Shown here: positions 8,924-17,106 of the stretch, in pieces
Numbering within the stretch: the first letter of the stretch is position 1
Layout of the letters: each line of letters starts with the position of its first letter
Source: Phytohabitans houttuyneae
GTDB lineage: Bacteria > Actinomycetota > Actinomycetes > Mycobacteriales > Micromonosporaceae
NCBI RefSeq assembly: GCF_011764425.1
Contig: NZ_BLPF01000001.1
Span: 1-64,000, forward strand
Direction: 5' to 3'
DNA length: 64,000 nucleotides
The notes under the pieces: model-generated
What the model saw: only the letters and a program-made list of their open reading frames with translations
What the model was told of the DNA's origin: nothing
Databases searched by the model: none
Made by a program: the position numbers and the translations under genes

Positions 8924-9478
8924 TCATGTCTGGCTGCCGACCCAGAGTGGACTTCGGTCGCTGTACGGCCCGATGATCGTCGCCTCGTGTGGATCAAGCG
9001 GGATCTTCCCCGGCGCTTGCCAGACCCTGTCGAAGGCAGCCGGCGGAGCGCTGTCGAGCCAGATCCCGTCGGGCAGGTCGAGCGTCGGTGAGCGCCCGGC
9101 CCGCGGCAGGATCACGAGACCGACCCGATAGTCCTGACCGCGCACGGCGCCCGGTCCCGCGCTGCTGGGCGCGCCCAACGCGGCGAGCTGGCGGCGCACC
9201 CGCGTCACCCACCGATTGTGTTCCGCCTTGGCCTGCTCGTAGTCCGGCGGCCTGCTCGCCGGATCGCTGGGCGGGTCGTAGAGCAGCAACCGGCGGACGC
9301 GGCCGGGTCGCCCGCGCAGCAACCACCGGAACACCGCCAGATCCAGGTCGTCACGGACCGCCGCCCAGGCCGGATCGCCATACCACCGGCTCGCGAGCTG
9401 CACGATCGACACGTTCGCCGCTCGAGACACCTGCTCGGCGGCCCGCCTCCAGGCGGCGAGATCGAGGGCATCAGGCAT
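8924..9478 (-). CDS. Hypothetical protein, downstream partner of membrane gene
   Basis: This 184-residue soluble protein is not recognised. It is rich in Trp, Arg and Pro, with short conserved-looking phrases RWYGDPAW, RRLLLYDPPSD and LPDGIWLDSAP, and no membrane segment. The YDPP phrase and basic centre leave a nucleic-acid or nucleotide role possible but unproven. Its start overlaps the end of the 598-residue membrane gene by 8 bases. The two are almost certainly co-translated and probably work together. Confidence 0.6.
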   Translation of the reverse strand: MPDALDLAAWRRAAEQVSRAANVSIVQLASRWYGDPAWAAVRDDLDLAVFRWLLRGRPGRVRRLLLYDPPSDPASRPPDYEQAKAEHNRWVTRVRRQLAALGAPSSAGPGAVRGQDYRVGLVILPRAGRSPTLDLPDGIWLDSAPPAAFDRVWQAPGKIPLDPHEATIIGPYSDRSPLWVGSQT

Positions 9479-11267
9479 CGGCCAGCAACTCCCTGACGAT
9501 TCCCAGCAGCTCCCGCTCCTGGCTGCGCCGGGTGCCGAGCCGTCGCTGTCTGGCCGGAGACCAGGTCAGCATGACCGGTTCGCCCGTGCCCTCGTCGCTG
9601 AACACGAACCTGGCGTGCTGCAGAGCACCTGCCAGCAGCGATGGAGGAAGCTGGCGCGCCAGCGACTCCGCCTGCCGTGGCCGGTGGAACGCAAGGCGGC
9701 ACAACGCGGCGAGAGTGACCGCGGCGGGCCGTTCGCCCAGGTCGCGCAGCGGGAGAATGCTGGGCTCGCGGTATCCACGATGCGCCTCGCGGACCAGCTT
9801 TCCGAGGCTGGGCTGGGTCGGCGCGCTCGTCAGGGCCTGCGCCATCCAGTCGGTGGCCGCCTCGGCGGTGCGCAGGCAGTCGTAGGTGGCGAACACGCTC
9901 ACCTGGGCACGCAGGTAGCGCCGGTCGATGGTGAAGTCCGGGTCGTCATCCCAGCCCGCCGGCGGGATGAACCGGCGGTTGCGCAGTCCGGCGATCACCC
10001 CCGCGGCCAGCTCGAGGCTGATGTTGCCGAGACCGCCGCACGAGCGGAGCAGGGGATGACCGGTTCGGCCGACCCGCCGTTGGATCTCGGTGAAGACACA
10101 GTCGCCGTGCCAGTAGTTGCCGTCGAACTTCTCTCCCGTCAGGACCTCACAGAAAATGTAGAGGCCGCTGCCGATATCGCTGCCCCCGAAGTCGGTCAGG
10201 GCGGACAGCCACAGCAGTGCGGCCAACGGGTCAGTGAAGCCATCCGGCCAGGGATCCTTCGGTCCTCGGACGAATCCGGGCGGATCCGGATCGACAAACT
10301 TGACGATTCGGACCCGAGCTTGGCCGAGGGTGTTCACCACCTGGCGGCTGCCCGCGTCGTCTGGACTGTGTTGCAGGCGCTCGTGGGCGCTCTGTCGCAG
10401 CCACCCGAGAATGCGGCAGATGTGACCGAGTGCCACGGCAGCCGGCACCTCGTCTCGACGCGCGGCGCCGCGCGACCGGACGGACAGGACGCTGAGCTGC
10501 CAGCTTGTGTGGAGTGCGCCCTGCACCAGCGGCGGCACCGCGTTGCGGATCGCCCCGGAACTCAACGCCTCGTACAAGACCGACCGGCCCAACCGCTCCA
10601 GCAGATGTGCCTGCAAGGCCAGCCGGAAGCGGGCCTGACGGACGGTCCGGTCCATCGGCCATCCGTCGACGATCTCGTGTGCGCGTGCGGCGATCTCCGC
10701 CACGTCGTTGCGGTTGATCGCGTACTCGATCTCCTCCATGAGATCGGAGACCTGGTCATGCCGGGCGCAATGGGACTGGCCGGCGCGCGACGCCGCCCGA
10801 TGCATTCTTCGGGTGGCGAGCCCCATCAGAATGTTCCGGCGACCGGCGGCCGACCGGAACCGCATGAGCGCCAGGAGCGTGTCCAGCCCGAACGCCAGCT
10901 GGACGACGGTGAAGACGACGCCCACGATCGTCAGTCCGCGCACGTCGTAGATGTCGCCCGATGCCGCCGAGAGAATAGCTACCAACGCCACCGCCAGCCA
11001 GGATGTAACGGCGATCGCCCCGACGAGGTCTCCGAACGATGGCCAACGCGTTTGCGGCGTCACCGTGACAGCGAAGACGATGGTCAATGCCGTCAGCAGC
11101 GCGGAGAACGATCCGAGACCGACCTGCCACACCACTTCGGCCTTGGCCGCCGGCGCCGGCACGTCCAATCGCCATAGCAACACGCTCGTCGCGGCGGCGA
11201 CAAGCACGGCCACGATCCGGGTCAGGTGCCGCACCGTCCCCGCGGAGGCTGCCACGATCCGCGGCAT
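9471..11267 (-). CDS. Hypothetical protein with four N-terminal membrane helices
   Basis: The N-terminus of this 598-residue protein carries about four hydrophobic segments (roughly residues 17-33, 48-68, 78-98 and 109-130). A long soluble region of about 450 residues follows. The soluble part is rich in Arg, Leu and Ala, probably mostly alpha-helical, and matches no domain I know. The ATG at 11267 is preferred because a GGAGG ribosome binding site lies just upstream; a TTG at 11309 would add 14 residues. The gene overlaps the 184-residue gene downstream. A 20-base palindrome lies just upstream of the start. The membrane sensor plus large cytosolic part resembles layouts seen in signalling or defence proteins, but that is only a resemblance. 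Confidence 0.6.
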   Translation of the reverse strand: MPRIVAASAGTVRHLTRIVAVLVAAATSVLLWRLDVPAPAAKAEVVWQVGLGSFSALLTALTIVFAVTVTPQTRWPSFGDLVGAIAVTSWLAVALVAILSAASGDIYDVRGLTIVGVVFTVVQLAFGLDTLLALMRFRSAAGRRNILMGLATRRMHRAASRAGQSHCARHDQVSDLMEEIEYAINRNDVAEIAARAHEIVDGWPMDRTVRQARFRLALQAHLLERLGRSVLYEALSSGAIRNAVPPLVQGALHTSWQLSVLSVRSRGAARRDEVPAAVALGHICRILGWLRQSAHERLQHSPDDAGSRQVVNTLGQARVRIVKFVDPDPPGFVRGPKDPWPDGFTDPLAALLWLSALTDFGGSDIGSGLYIFCEVLTGEKFDGNYWHGDCVFTEIQRRVGRTGHPLLRSCGGLGNISLELAAGVIAGLRNRRFIPPAGWDDDPDFTIDRRYLRAQVSVFATYDCLRTAEAATDWMAQALTSAPTQPSLGKLVREAHRGYREPSILPLRDLGERPAAVTLAALCRLAFHRPRQAESLARQLPPSLLAGALQHARFVFSDEGTGEPVMLTWSPARQRRLGTRRSQERELLGIVRELLADA

Positions 11268-11290
11268 ACCACCTCCGGAGCCATCCGCTG

Positions 11291-11310
11291 ATTGGTGCAC
11301 ATGTACCAAT
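11291..11310. promoter_or_regulatory. Inverted repeat upstream of the 598-residue membrane gene
   Basis: The half-sites ATTGGT and ACCAAT flank an 8-base centre, giving a 20-base inverted repeat 24 bases before the start at 11267. The position fits an operator or a short hairpin in the leader. No regulator can be assigned. Confidence 0.35.
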
Positions 11311-11379
11311 GCAACCTACCAACGGCGGACCGGTACCACTCACCCGGTTTTGGCGCACGCGGCCGCGACCAGCGCGAAG

Positions 11380-12357
11380 CTAGGCGGTCTCGCGGGCTAC
11401 CACGTGGGATGCGTACGCCGTCACCGGTGGGGATGTGCGGGCGCCGGCGATCACGGCCGTCGCGGCCCCCGCCGCGATCCGCTCGACCGGGTGGGTCGCC
11501 GTGGTCAGGGACGGCAGGCTCAGCGCGGCGAACGGGATGTCGTCGAAGCCGGCCACCGCCACGTCGCCCGGCACGTCCAGGCCACGCGCGCGCAGGGCGG
11601 CGATCGCGCCGAGGGCCATCGCGTCGCTCGTGGCGAACACGGCGTCCGTGTCCGGCCAGCGGTCCAGGATCCGGGCGGCGGCGGCGCGGCCGGAGGCGGC
11701 GGTGAAGTCGCCCGGCACCAGGCGTACCGGCATGCCCGCCTCGCCCGCGGCGTCCCGGTACGCGTCGATCGGGCGTTGCGTGCACGGCATCCAGCGCGGG
11801 CCGGTGACCATGGCGACGCGGCGGCGGCCGGCCGCGTAGAGGTGGTGGATCATGGCGGTGGTGGCGCCGCCGTTGTCCACGTCGAACGACGGGATCTCGC
11901 GCGAGCCGACGCCGATCGACGCCACCCGGCCGGCGAGCGCGGGCGGCAGCGCGGCGAGGACCGCGTCGGTGGTGTTGGCGATGACCAGGCCGCGTACCCC
12001 GCGGTCCTCGGCCAGCCGGCGCAGCAGCGGGGCCGGGTCGTCCAGCGGGAGCCACACGAGCGACACCCCGACGTCGTGCGGCGCGCCCGTCGCGGCGGCG
12101 GAGCGGACCACGCGGTCGACGTACGGGTCGTCGAGCACCGCGGGGCTGGCGCCGGCGATCGCGACGACGAGGCGGTAGCCGGCGCCGGTCACGAGGGCGC
12201 GGGCGACCTGGTCGGGGGCGTACCCGAGCTGGTCCGCGGCAGCCCGGACGCGGTCGCGCGCGGCTGGCGACGCGGGGCCGTAGCCGGCCAGGACGCGGGA
12301 CGCCGTGGAACGGGAGACGCCGGCCGCGCGGGCGACGTCGTCCAGGGTTGGTGGCAT
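11380..12357 (-). CDS. LacI family transcriptional regulator
   Basis: This 325-residue repressor has an N-terminal helix-turn-helix at residues 4-22 (LDDVARAAGVSRSTASRVL). The hinge region and a periplasmic-binding-protein-like effector domain follow, with DAVFATSDAMALGAI and VAVAGFDD typical of the family. The ATG at 12357 places the helix-turn-helix at the very N-terminus as expected. It is transcribed away from an MFS transporter. The shared intergenic region contains a near-perfect LacI-type palindrome, so it probably represses both itself and the transporter. The effector, likely a sugar or the transporter's substrate, is not identifiable. Confidence 0.92.
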   Translation of the reverse strand: MPPTLDDVARAAGVSRSTASRVLAGYGPASPAARDRVRAAADQLGYAPDQVARALVTGAGYRLVVAIAGASPAVLDDPYVDRVVRSAAATGAPHDVGVSLVWLPLDDPAPLLRRLAEDRGVRGLVIANTTDAVLAALPPALAGRVASIGVGSREIPSFDVDNGGATTAMIHHLYAAGRRRVAMVTGPRWMPCTQRPIDAYRDAAGEAGMPVRLVPGDFTAASGRAAAARILDRWPDTDAVFATSDAMALGAIAALRARGLDVPGDVAVAGFDDIPFAALSLPSLTTATHPVERIAAGAATAVIAGARTSPPVTAYASHVVARETA

Positions 12358-12383
12358 GAGAGAAATCATGCACCCGCTTGAGG

Positions 12384-12397
12384 TGAGAACGCTCTCA
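12384..12397. promoter_or_regulatory. Candidate LacI-family operator
   Basis: The sequence TGAGAACGCTCTCA is a palindrome with one mismatch centred on the CG step characteristic of LacI-family operators. It lies midway between the divergent lacI-type gene (start 12357) and the MFS gene (start 12434). A second perfect palindrome, TGATGCATCA, lies at 12404-12413. Confidence 0.7.
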
Positions 12398-12433
12398 GGG
12401 ATGTGATGCATCAATCGCGTGAAAGGAGCGACC

Positions 12434-13645
12434 GTGCCACCACCCCGCTACGTCATCGCCGCCCGCAACGGGGTCGCCGCCGTCTTCGGCCTCAACGGGC
12501 TGGCGGTCGCGTCGTGGTTCGCACGCGTGCCGGCCGCCAAGGACGCGCTCGACCTCACCGCCGGACAGCTCGGCCTGCTGATGCTGACGCTCTCCGCGGG
12601 CGCGGTGCTGGCGCTGCCGGCGGCAGGGATGGTGGCGCACCGGCTGGGCGCCGCGCGTACCGTCGCCACCGCCGGCGTGTCCATGGCCGCCGGCCTCGTG
12701 CTGGCCGGCGTGGCCGCGGGCACCTGGGGTTGGATCCCGGCCGTCGGGGTGGGACTGTTCGCGATCGGGTTCGGCGCGGGCTGCTGCGAGGTCGCGATGA
12801 ACGTCGAGGCGGCCGCCGTCGAGCGCCTGCTGGGACGCACGATCATGCCGCGCTTCCACGCGGCCTGGAGCCTGGGTACCGTCGCCGGCGCCGGCATCGG
12901 TGCCGCCGCGGCCCGCCTCGACGTGCCGATCGCGGCGCACCTGGCGTCGATGGCGGTGATCGTGGGTGGAGGCACGCTGGCCGCGATCCGCTACTTCCTG
13001 CCGGACGAGCGGGCCGAGGAGGAGCGCACCGCGAAGGGTGGCGGCCTGCTCGCCGCCTGGCGCGAGCCGCGCACGGTCCTCATCGGGCTGCTGGTGCTGG
13101 TGATGGCGTTCACGGAGGGTACGGCCAACGACTGGCTCGCGGTCGCCTTCGTCGACGGGCACGGGGTGAGCGAGGCGGCGGGCGCGGCGAGCTTCGGCGT
13201 GTTCGTGGCGGCGATGACCGTGGGGCGCACGGTCGGCACCGTCGCGCTCGACCGGTGGGGCCGGCTGAAGGTGCTGTGGGTGACGATGGCGTTCGCGGCC
13301 GCGGGTGCGGCCGTCACGGTGTACGCGGACTCGCTCGCCCTCGCCCTCGCCGGCGTGGCGCTGTGGGGTGTGGGCGCGTGCCTCGGATTCCCGGTCGGGA
13401 TGAGCGCGGCGGCCGACGAGGAGAGCCGGGCACCGGCGCGGGTGAGCGTGGTGGCCGTGATCGGCTACACGGCTTTCCTGGCCGGCCCGCCGCTGGTCGG
13501 CCTGCTCGGCGACCGGGTGGGCGTCCTGCGCGCGCTGCTCATCGTGCCGCTGCTGATCGTGCCGGCGCTCGCGCTCGTGCCCGCCCTCCGCCCGCCGCGG
13601 GTGGCCGAGCCCGCGGCCGCGCCGGTGGAGGCCGCGAAGGCCTAG
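12434..13645 (+). CDS. MFS transporter
   Basis: This 403-residue integral membrane protein has about twelve hydrophobic segments and the loop DRWGRLKVLW after the sixth helix, typical of the major facilitator superfamily. The GTG at 12434 is chosen because AAGGAG lies five bases upstream; an in-frame GTG at 12419 lies before that site. It is divergent from a LacI-type repressor and separated from it by the candidate operator, so export or uptake is probably controlled by the repressor's ligand. Its stop TAG interlocks with the convergent ligase stop through a shared CTAG. Confidence 0.88.
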   Translation: MPPPRYVIAARNGVAAVFGLNGLAVASWFARVPAAKDALDLTAGQLGLLMLTLSAGAVLALPAAGMVAHRLGAARTVATAGVSMAAGLVLAGVAAGTWGWIPAVGVGLFAIGFGAGCCEVAMNVEAAAVERLLGRTIMPRFHAAWSLGTVAGAGIGAAAARLDVPIAAHLASMAVIVGGGTLAAIRYFLPDERAEEERTAKGGGLLAAWREPRTVLIGLLVLVMAFTEGTANDWLAVAFVDGHGVSEAAGAASFGVFVAAMTVGRTVGTVALDRWGRLKVLWVTMAFAAAGAAVTVYADSLALALAGVALWGVGACLGFPVGMSAAADEESRAPARVSVVAVIGYTAFLAGPPLVGLLGDRVGVLRALLIVPLLIVPALALVPALRPPRVAEPAAAPVEAAKA

Positions 13646-14988
13646 AGCAGCTGCTTCTGCACCTTGCCCATGCCGTTGCGCGGCAGCTCGGGCAGGAAGC
13701 GGACCTGGCGCGGCCGCTTGTGCACGGACAGCTGGTCGGCCACGAAGCCGATCAGCTCGTCAGCGGTGACGCCGTCCGCCACCACGTACGCGACGATCTC
13801 CTGCCCCAGGTCGTCGTGGGGCGCGCCGACGACGGCGGCCTCGCGTACGGCGGGATGGGCGAGCAGCGCGTTCTCCACCTCGCCCGCGCCGATGCGGTAC
13901 CCGCCGCTCTTGATGAGGTCGGTGGAGGAGCGGCCGACGATGCGGTGCCACCCGTCCGGGCCGATCGTGGCCACGTCACCGGTGCGAAACCACCCGTCCT
14001 CGGCGAACGCGGCGGCGGTGGCGTCGGGCCGGTTCAGGTACCCGCTGAAAAGCGTCGCCCCGCGCACCTGCAGCTCGCCCACGGACTCGCCGTCGTGCGG
14101 GGCCGGCGCGCCGTCCTCGCCGACAAGGCGGGTCTGCACGCCGGCGATCGGCCGCCCGACCTGGCCCGGCCGCCGCTCGCCGTCGGCGCGGGCGGCGACC
14201 GTGATGAGCGTTTCGGTCATGCCGTACCGCTCGACCGGCTCGTGCCCGGTCAGCTCGCGCAGCTTGGTAAAGACCGGCACGGGCAGCGCCGCGCTGCCGG
14301 AGACGAGCAGCCGCGCGGGTGCGAGCGCGCGGGCGGAGGCCGGGTCGGACGCGACGCGGTGCCAGACCGTGGGCACGCCGAAGTAGAGGGAGCCGCGGGC
14401 GGCCGCGTACGCCTCGGGGCGGGGCCGCACGGTGTGCACGAGGCGCGAGCCGGTGCGGAGGGCGCCGAGCACGCCGAGCACGAGGCCGTGCACGTGGTAC
14501 AGCGGCAGGCCGTGCACCAGCGTGTCGCCGGCGGTCCAGTCCCACGCGTCCGCGAGCCCGTCCAGGCCGGCCGCGATCGCGTCGCGGCGCAGGAGCACTC
14601 CCTTGGGCGCGCCCGTGGTCCCGCTCGTGTAGAGGATCAGCGCGGTGGCGTCGCCCGGCCCGCCCGCCGTGTACGAGCCGCGGGCCGCCAGGTCGACGCC
14701 CTCCACGAGCGCGGCGCCGGCGTCGCGGAGGATGTGCTCGCGCTCCATCGGGCCCGAGTCGGGCGGGACGGGCACGACCGGGACGCCCGCCGCCAAGCCG
14801 GCCAGCACCGTCACGATCGTCTCGAACGAGGCCGTGGCGGTCACCGCGACCGCCGGCGCGCCCGCGATCCGGTCCGCGAGCGCCCCCGCGGCGCCGGCCA
14901 GGTCGGCCCACGACATCGCGCGGTCGCCCACGCGGACCGCGTCGGGCCGATCTCCGAAATGGCCGCTCAGCGCGGGCAGCAGCTCCAT
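13642..14988 (-). CDS. Acyl-CoA synthetase, FadD36/malonyl-CoA synthetase-like
   Basis: This 448-residue ANL-superfamily adenylate-forming enzyme has the P-loop YTSGTTGAPKG at 120-130 and the A5 motif YGMTET. GYRIGAGEVE is the A8 hinge, and the catalytic lysine of A10 lies in PRNGMGKVQKQLL at the C-terminus. Long stretches such as LVHGLPLYHVHGLVLG match mycobacterial FadD36 closely. That group includes malonyl- or short-branched acyl-CoA synthetases. The ATG at 14988 is chosen because everything upstream in frame is repeat DNA. It is monocistronic and divergent from the gene at 15381, with the micro-ORF array between them. Confidence 0.88.
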   Translation of the reverse strand: MELLPALSGHFGDRPDAVRVGDRAMSWADLAGAAGALADRIAGAPAVAVTATASFETIVTVLAGLAAGVPVVPVPPDSGPMEREHILRDAGAALVEGVDLAARGSYTAGGPGDATALILYTSGTTGAPKGVLLRRDAIAAGLDGLADAWDWTAGDTLVHGLPLYHVHGLVLGVLGALRTGSRLVHTVRPRPEAYAAARGSLYFGVPTVWHRVASDPASARALAPARLLVSGSAALPVPVFTKLRELTGHEPVERYGMTETLITVAARADGERRPGQVGRPIAGVQTRLVGEDGAPAPHDGESVGELQVRGATLFSGYLNRPDATAAAFAEDGWFRTGDVATIGPDGWHRIVGRSSTDLIKSGGYRIGAGEVENALLAHPAVREAAVVGAPHDDLGQEIVAYVVADGVTADELIGFVADQLSVHKRPRQVRFLPELPRNGMGKVQKQLL

Positions 14989-15012
14989 GCGGAACACCCT
15001 AAGGTGGGCGAT

Positions 15013-15378
15013 ATGAGCGGGAGGCGCGAGATCGGCCACGACGGCGGACGAGCGCCGAGCGACGGAGCGAGGTAGGCCATGAGCGGGAGGCGCGAGGCAA
15101 CGGAGTCCAGCCACGACGGAGGACGAGCGCCGAGCGACGGAGCGAGGTAGGCCATGAGCGGGAGGCGCGAGGCAACGGAGCCCGACCACGACGGAGGACG
15201 AGCGCCGAGCGACGGAGCGAGGTAGGCCATGAGCGGGAGGCGCGAGGCAACGGAGCCCGACCACGACGGAGGACGAGCGCCGAGCGACGGAGCGAGGTAG
15301 GCCATGAGCGGGAGGCGCGAGGCAACGGAGCCCGACCACGACGGAGGACGAGCGCCGAGCGACGGAGCGAGGTAGGCA
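15013..15378 (+). repeat. Tandem array of five units, each a complete micro-ORF
   Basis: Five head-to-tail units begin at 15013 (66 bases), 15079, 15154, 15229 and 15304 (75 bases each, the last with a changed end). Each unit starts with ATG AGC GGG, reads a 20- or 23-codon peptide beginning MSGRRE and ending PSDGAR, and stops at TAG. The next ATG follows after GCC. A GAGG-type purine tract precedes every ATG. The last TAG is five bases before the GTG start of the next gene. The period is a multiple of three, so a frame on the other strand stays open through the array. Confidence 0.85.
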
Positions 15379-15380
15379 GA

Positions 15381-16037
15381 GTGGCAAAACCGACTGTCGT
15401 CGACCTGGAGGCCGGGCAGAAGAAGGTCTTCGTCTGGGCGGTCGACTGGCCCGGGTGGTGCCGCTCGGCCCGCACCGAGGAGCAGGCGCTCGCCGCGCTC
15501 GCCGACTACCAGCCGCGCTACGCGGTGGTGGCCGACAAGGCCGGCCTGCGGTTCCCGAAGACGGCGGGCGACACGTTCGAGATCCGTGAGCGGCTGACCG
15601 GCGACGGCGGCACCGAGTTCGGGATACCCAGCACGATCTCGGCGGGCGACCGCGAGCCGGTGAAGGCGGCCGAGGCCAGCCGCGCCGCCAAGCTGATGAC
15701 GGCCGCGTGGGAGCTGCTCGCCGAGGTCGCCGCCGAGTCCCCGGCCGAGCTGCGCAAGGGCCCGCGGGGCGGCGGACGCGACCGGGACAAGATGCTCGAC
15801 CACGTGGTGGGCGCCGAGGTGGCGTACGCGCGGCAGGTGGGCATCAAGCACAAGCAGCCGGCGTTCGACGACGAGGAGGCGGTGGCAGCCGTGCGGGCAG
15901 ACCTGCTGGCACTGCTGGGCAAGCCGACCCGGGCCGGCGCGGAGACCAAATGGCCCCAGCGGTACGCGGTGCGCCGCGTCGTCTGGCACGTGCTCGACCA
16001 CGTCTGGGAGATGCAGGACCGCGCCACCCCCGCCTGA
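15381..16037 (+). CDS. Conserved hypothetical protein, HicB-like N-terminus and DinB-like C-terminus
   Basis: This is a 218-residue soluble protein. The first 50 residues (VFVWAVDWPGWCRSARTEEQ and onward) resemble the HicB antitoxin-like fold, where an aromatic strand is followed by a T-E-E-x-A helix. The C-terminal part, with MLDHVVGAEVAYARQ and RRVVWHVLDHVWEMQDR, has histidines spaced as in DinB/YfiT-like metal-binding four-helix bundles. The GTG start lies directly after the micro-ORF array. No toxin gene is adjacent, so a toxin-antitoxin role is unlikely. The biochemical function is unknown. Confidence 0.6.
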   Translation: MAKPTVVDLEAGQKKVFVWAVDWPGWCRSARTEEQALAALADYQPRYAVVADKAGLRFPKTAGDTFEIRERLTGDGGTEFGIPSTISAGDREPVKAAEASRAAKLMTAAWELLAEVAAESPAELRKGPRGGGRDRDKMLDHVVGAEVAYARQVGIKHKQPAFDDEEAVAAVRADLLALLGKPTRAGAETKWPQRYAVRRVVWHVLDHVWEMQDRATPA

Positions 16038-16177
16038 CCTGGCCGGATCCCCTACCACCGGGCAGCGCGCATCCCTCTTGAGGAGGAGGCGTGACGCGCG
16101 TCCTACCGCCCATGACGTAGCGCACAAACCAACCGGTGGTGGACGCCAGGAGGCGTTTTCCGAGAGATCATCGTTTC

Positions 16178-17068
16178 ATGAGTGCGGTAGCGCTGGCCGT
16201 GATCTTCGCGATCGCGTCAGCAGCGGCGTACGCAGCGGGGGCAGTGGTGCAGGAGCGACTGGCCGCCGAGGCTGTACGCATTCCCGTCCTGGCGCTACTG
16301 CGCCGGGGTCGGTGGTGGTTCGCGGTCGGTCTCAACGGGGCCGGTGGGGCGCTGCACGTCGCCGCGCTCGCTTTCGGCCCGCTCTCCCTGGTGCAGCCGC
16401 TGGGAGTGCTCACGCTCGTGCTGGCGCTGCCGATGGGCGCGGCGCTCGCCGGCCGCCGGGTCTCCATGCGGCACTGGCGCGGCGCGGGGTACACGGTGGC
16501 CGGACTTGTGGTGCTCCTGCTGCTGGTGAGCCCCGTGACAGGTGCCGAGGCGCTTGGTGGCCGCGATGCCACCACGCTGGCCGTCACCGCGGCGACGATG
16601 GTGGCCGTGCTGATGGCGGCCGCCCGCCTCGCCCGCCCGCCGGTGGCCCGCAGCCTGCTCAACGCCGTCGCGGCGGGTGTGGCGTTCGCCGTCGCCTCCG
16701 CGCTGACACAGACCGTGGCGCTGCGGACCAGCGAGGACGGCCTGTCGGCCCTGGTCAGTCCGATCGCGCTGGTGCTCGCCGCGATGGCGGTCGGCGGGCT
16801 GCTGCTGTCCCAGATGGCGTACCGCGACTCCGGCCTCGGCGCGCCGCTGGCCACCGTCACGCTGGCCAACCCGATCGCTTCCGCGGTCATCGGCATGATC
16901 CTGCTCGGGGAGCGGTTCATCGGCGGTACCCCCGGAGCGGTCGCCGCCCTCGCGGCCGCCGCGGTCGCCTCGTGGGGCGTGGTGGTGCTCGCCCAGCCCG
17001 AGTCGTACCCCCTCCCTCCCCTCGGCGAGCCTGACCTCGCCGAGGAGCGCGAGCCGGCCCTCGTGTAG
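16178..17068 (+). CDS. DMT-superfamily (EamA-like) membrane transporter
   Basis: This 296-residue protein has about nine or ten hydrophobic segments in two similar halves. The second half contains APLATVTLANPIASAVIGMI followed by GERFIGGTPG, the usual signature of drug/metabolite transporters. The ATG at 16178 starts immediately before the first helix. The acidic C-terminal tail is cytoplasmic in the usual model. The substrate is unknown. It is followed 38 bases later by the glutamate-cysteine-ligase-like gene in the same direction, so the two could be co-transcribed. Confidence 0.78.
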   Translation: MSAVALAVIFAIASAAAYAAGAVVQERLAAEAVRIPVLALLRRGRWWFAVGLNGAGGALHVAALAFGPLSLVQPLGVLTLVLALPMGAALAGRRVSMRHWRGAGYTVAGLVVLLLLVSPVTGAEALGGRDATTLAVTAATMVAVLMAAARLARPPVARSLLNAVAAGVAFAVASALTQTVALRTSEDGLSALVSPIALVLAAMAVGGLLLSQMAYRDSGLGAPLATVTLANPIASAVIGMILLGERFIGGTPGAVAALAAAAVASWGVVVLAQPESYPLPPLGEPDLAEEREPALV

Positions 17069-17106
17069 CACTTTCCCCCGGCGCCTCGCCGTGCCACCGT
17101 AAACGC

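Noticed and set aside
15013-15378. CRISPR-like array
   Set aside because: The units abut with no unique spacers and each is a complete micro-ORF, so this is a plain tandem repeat.
13642-15387. N-terminal extension of the acyl-CoA synthetase through the repeat array
   Set aside because: The extension is only the antisense of the 75-base units, and the enzyme's normal N-terminus begins at the ATG at 14988.
15381-16037. HicAB toxin-antitoxin module
   Set aside because: Only the N-terminal fold is HicB-like. No small HicA-type toxin gene is adjacent and the C-terminus is not a DNA-binding domain.
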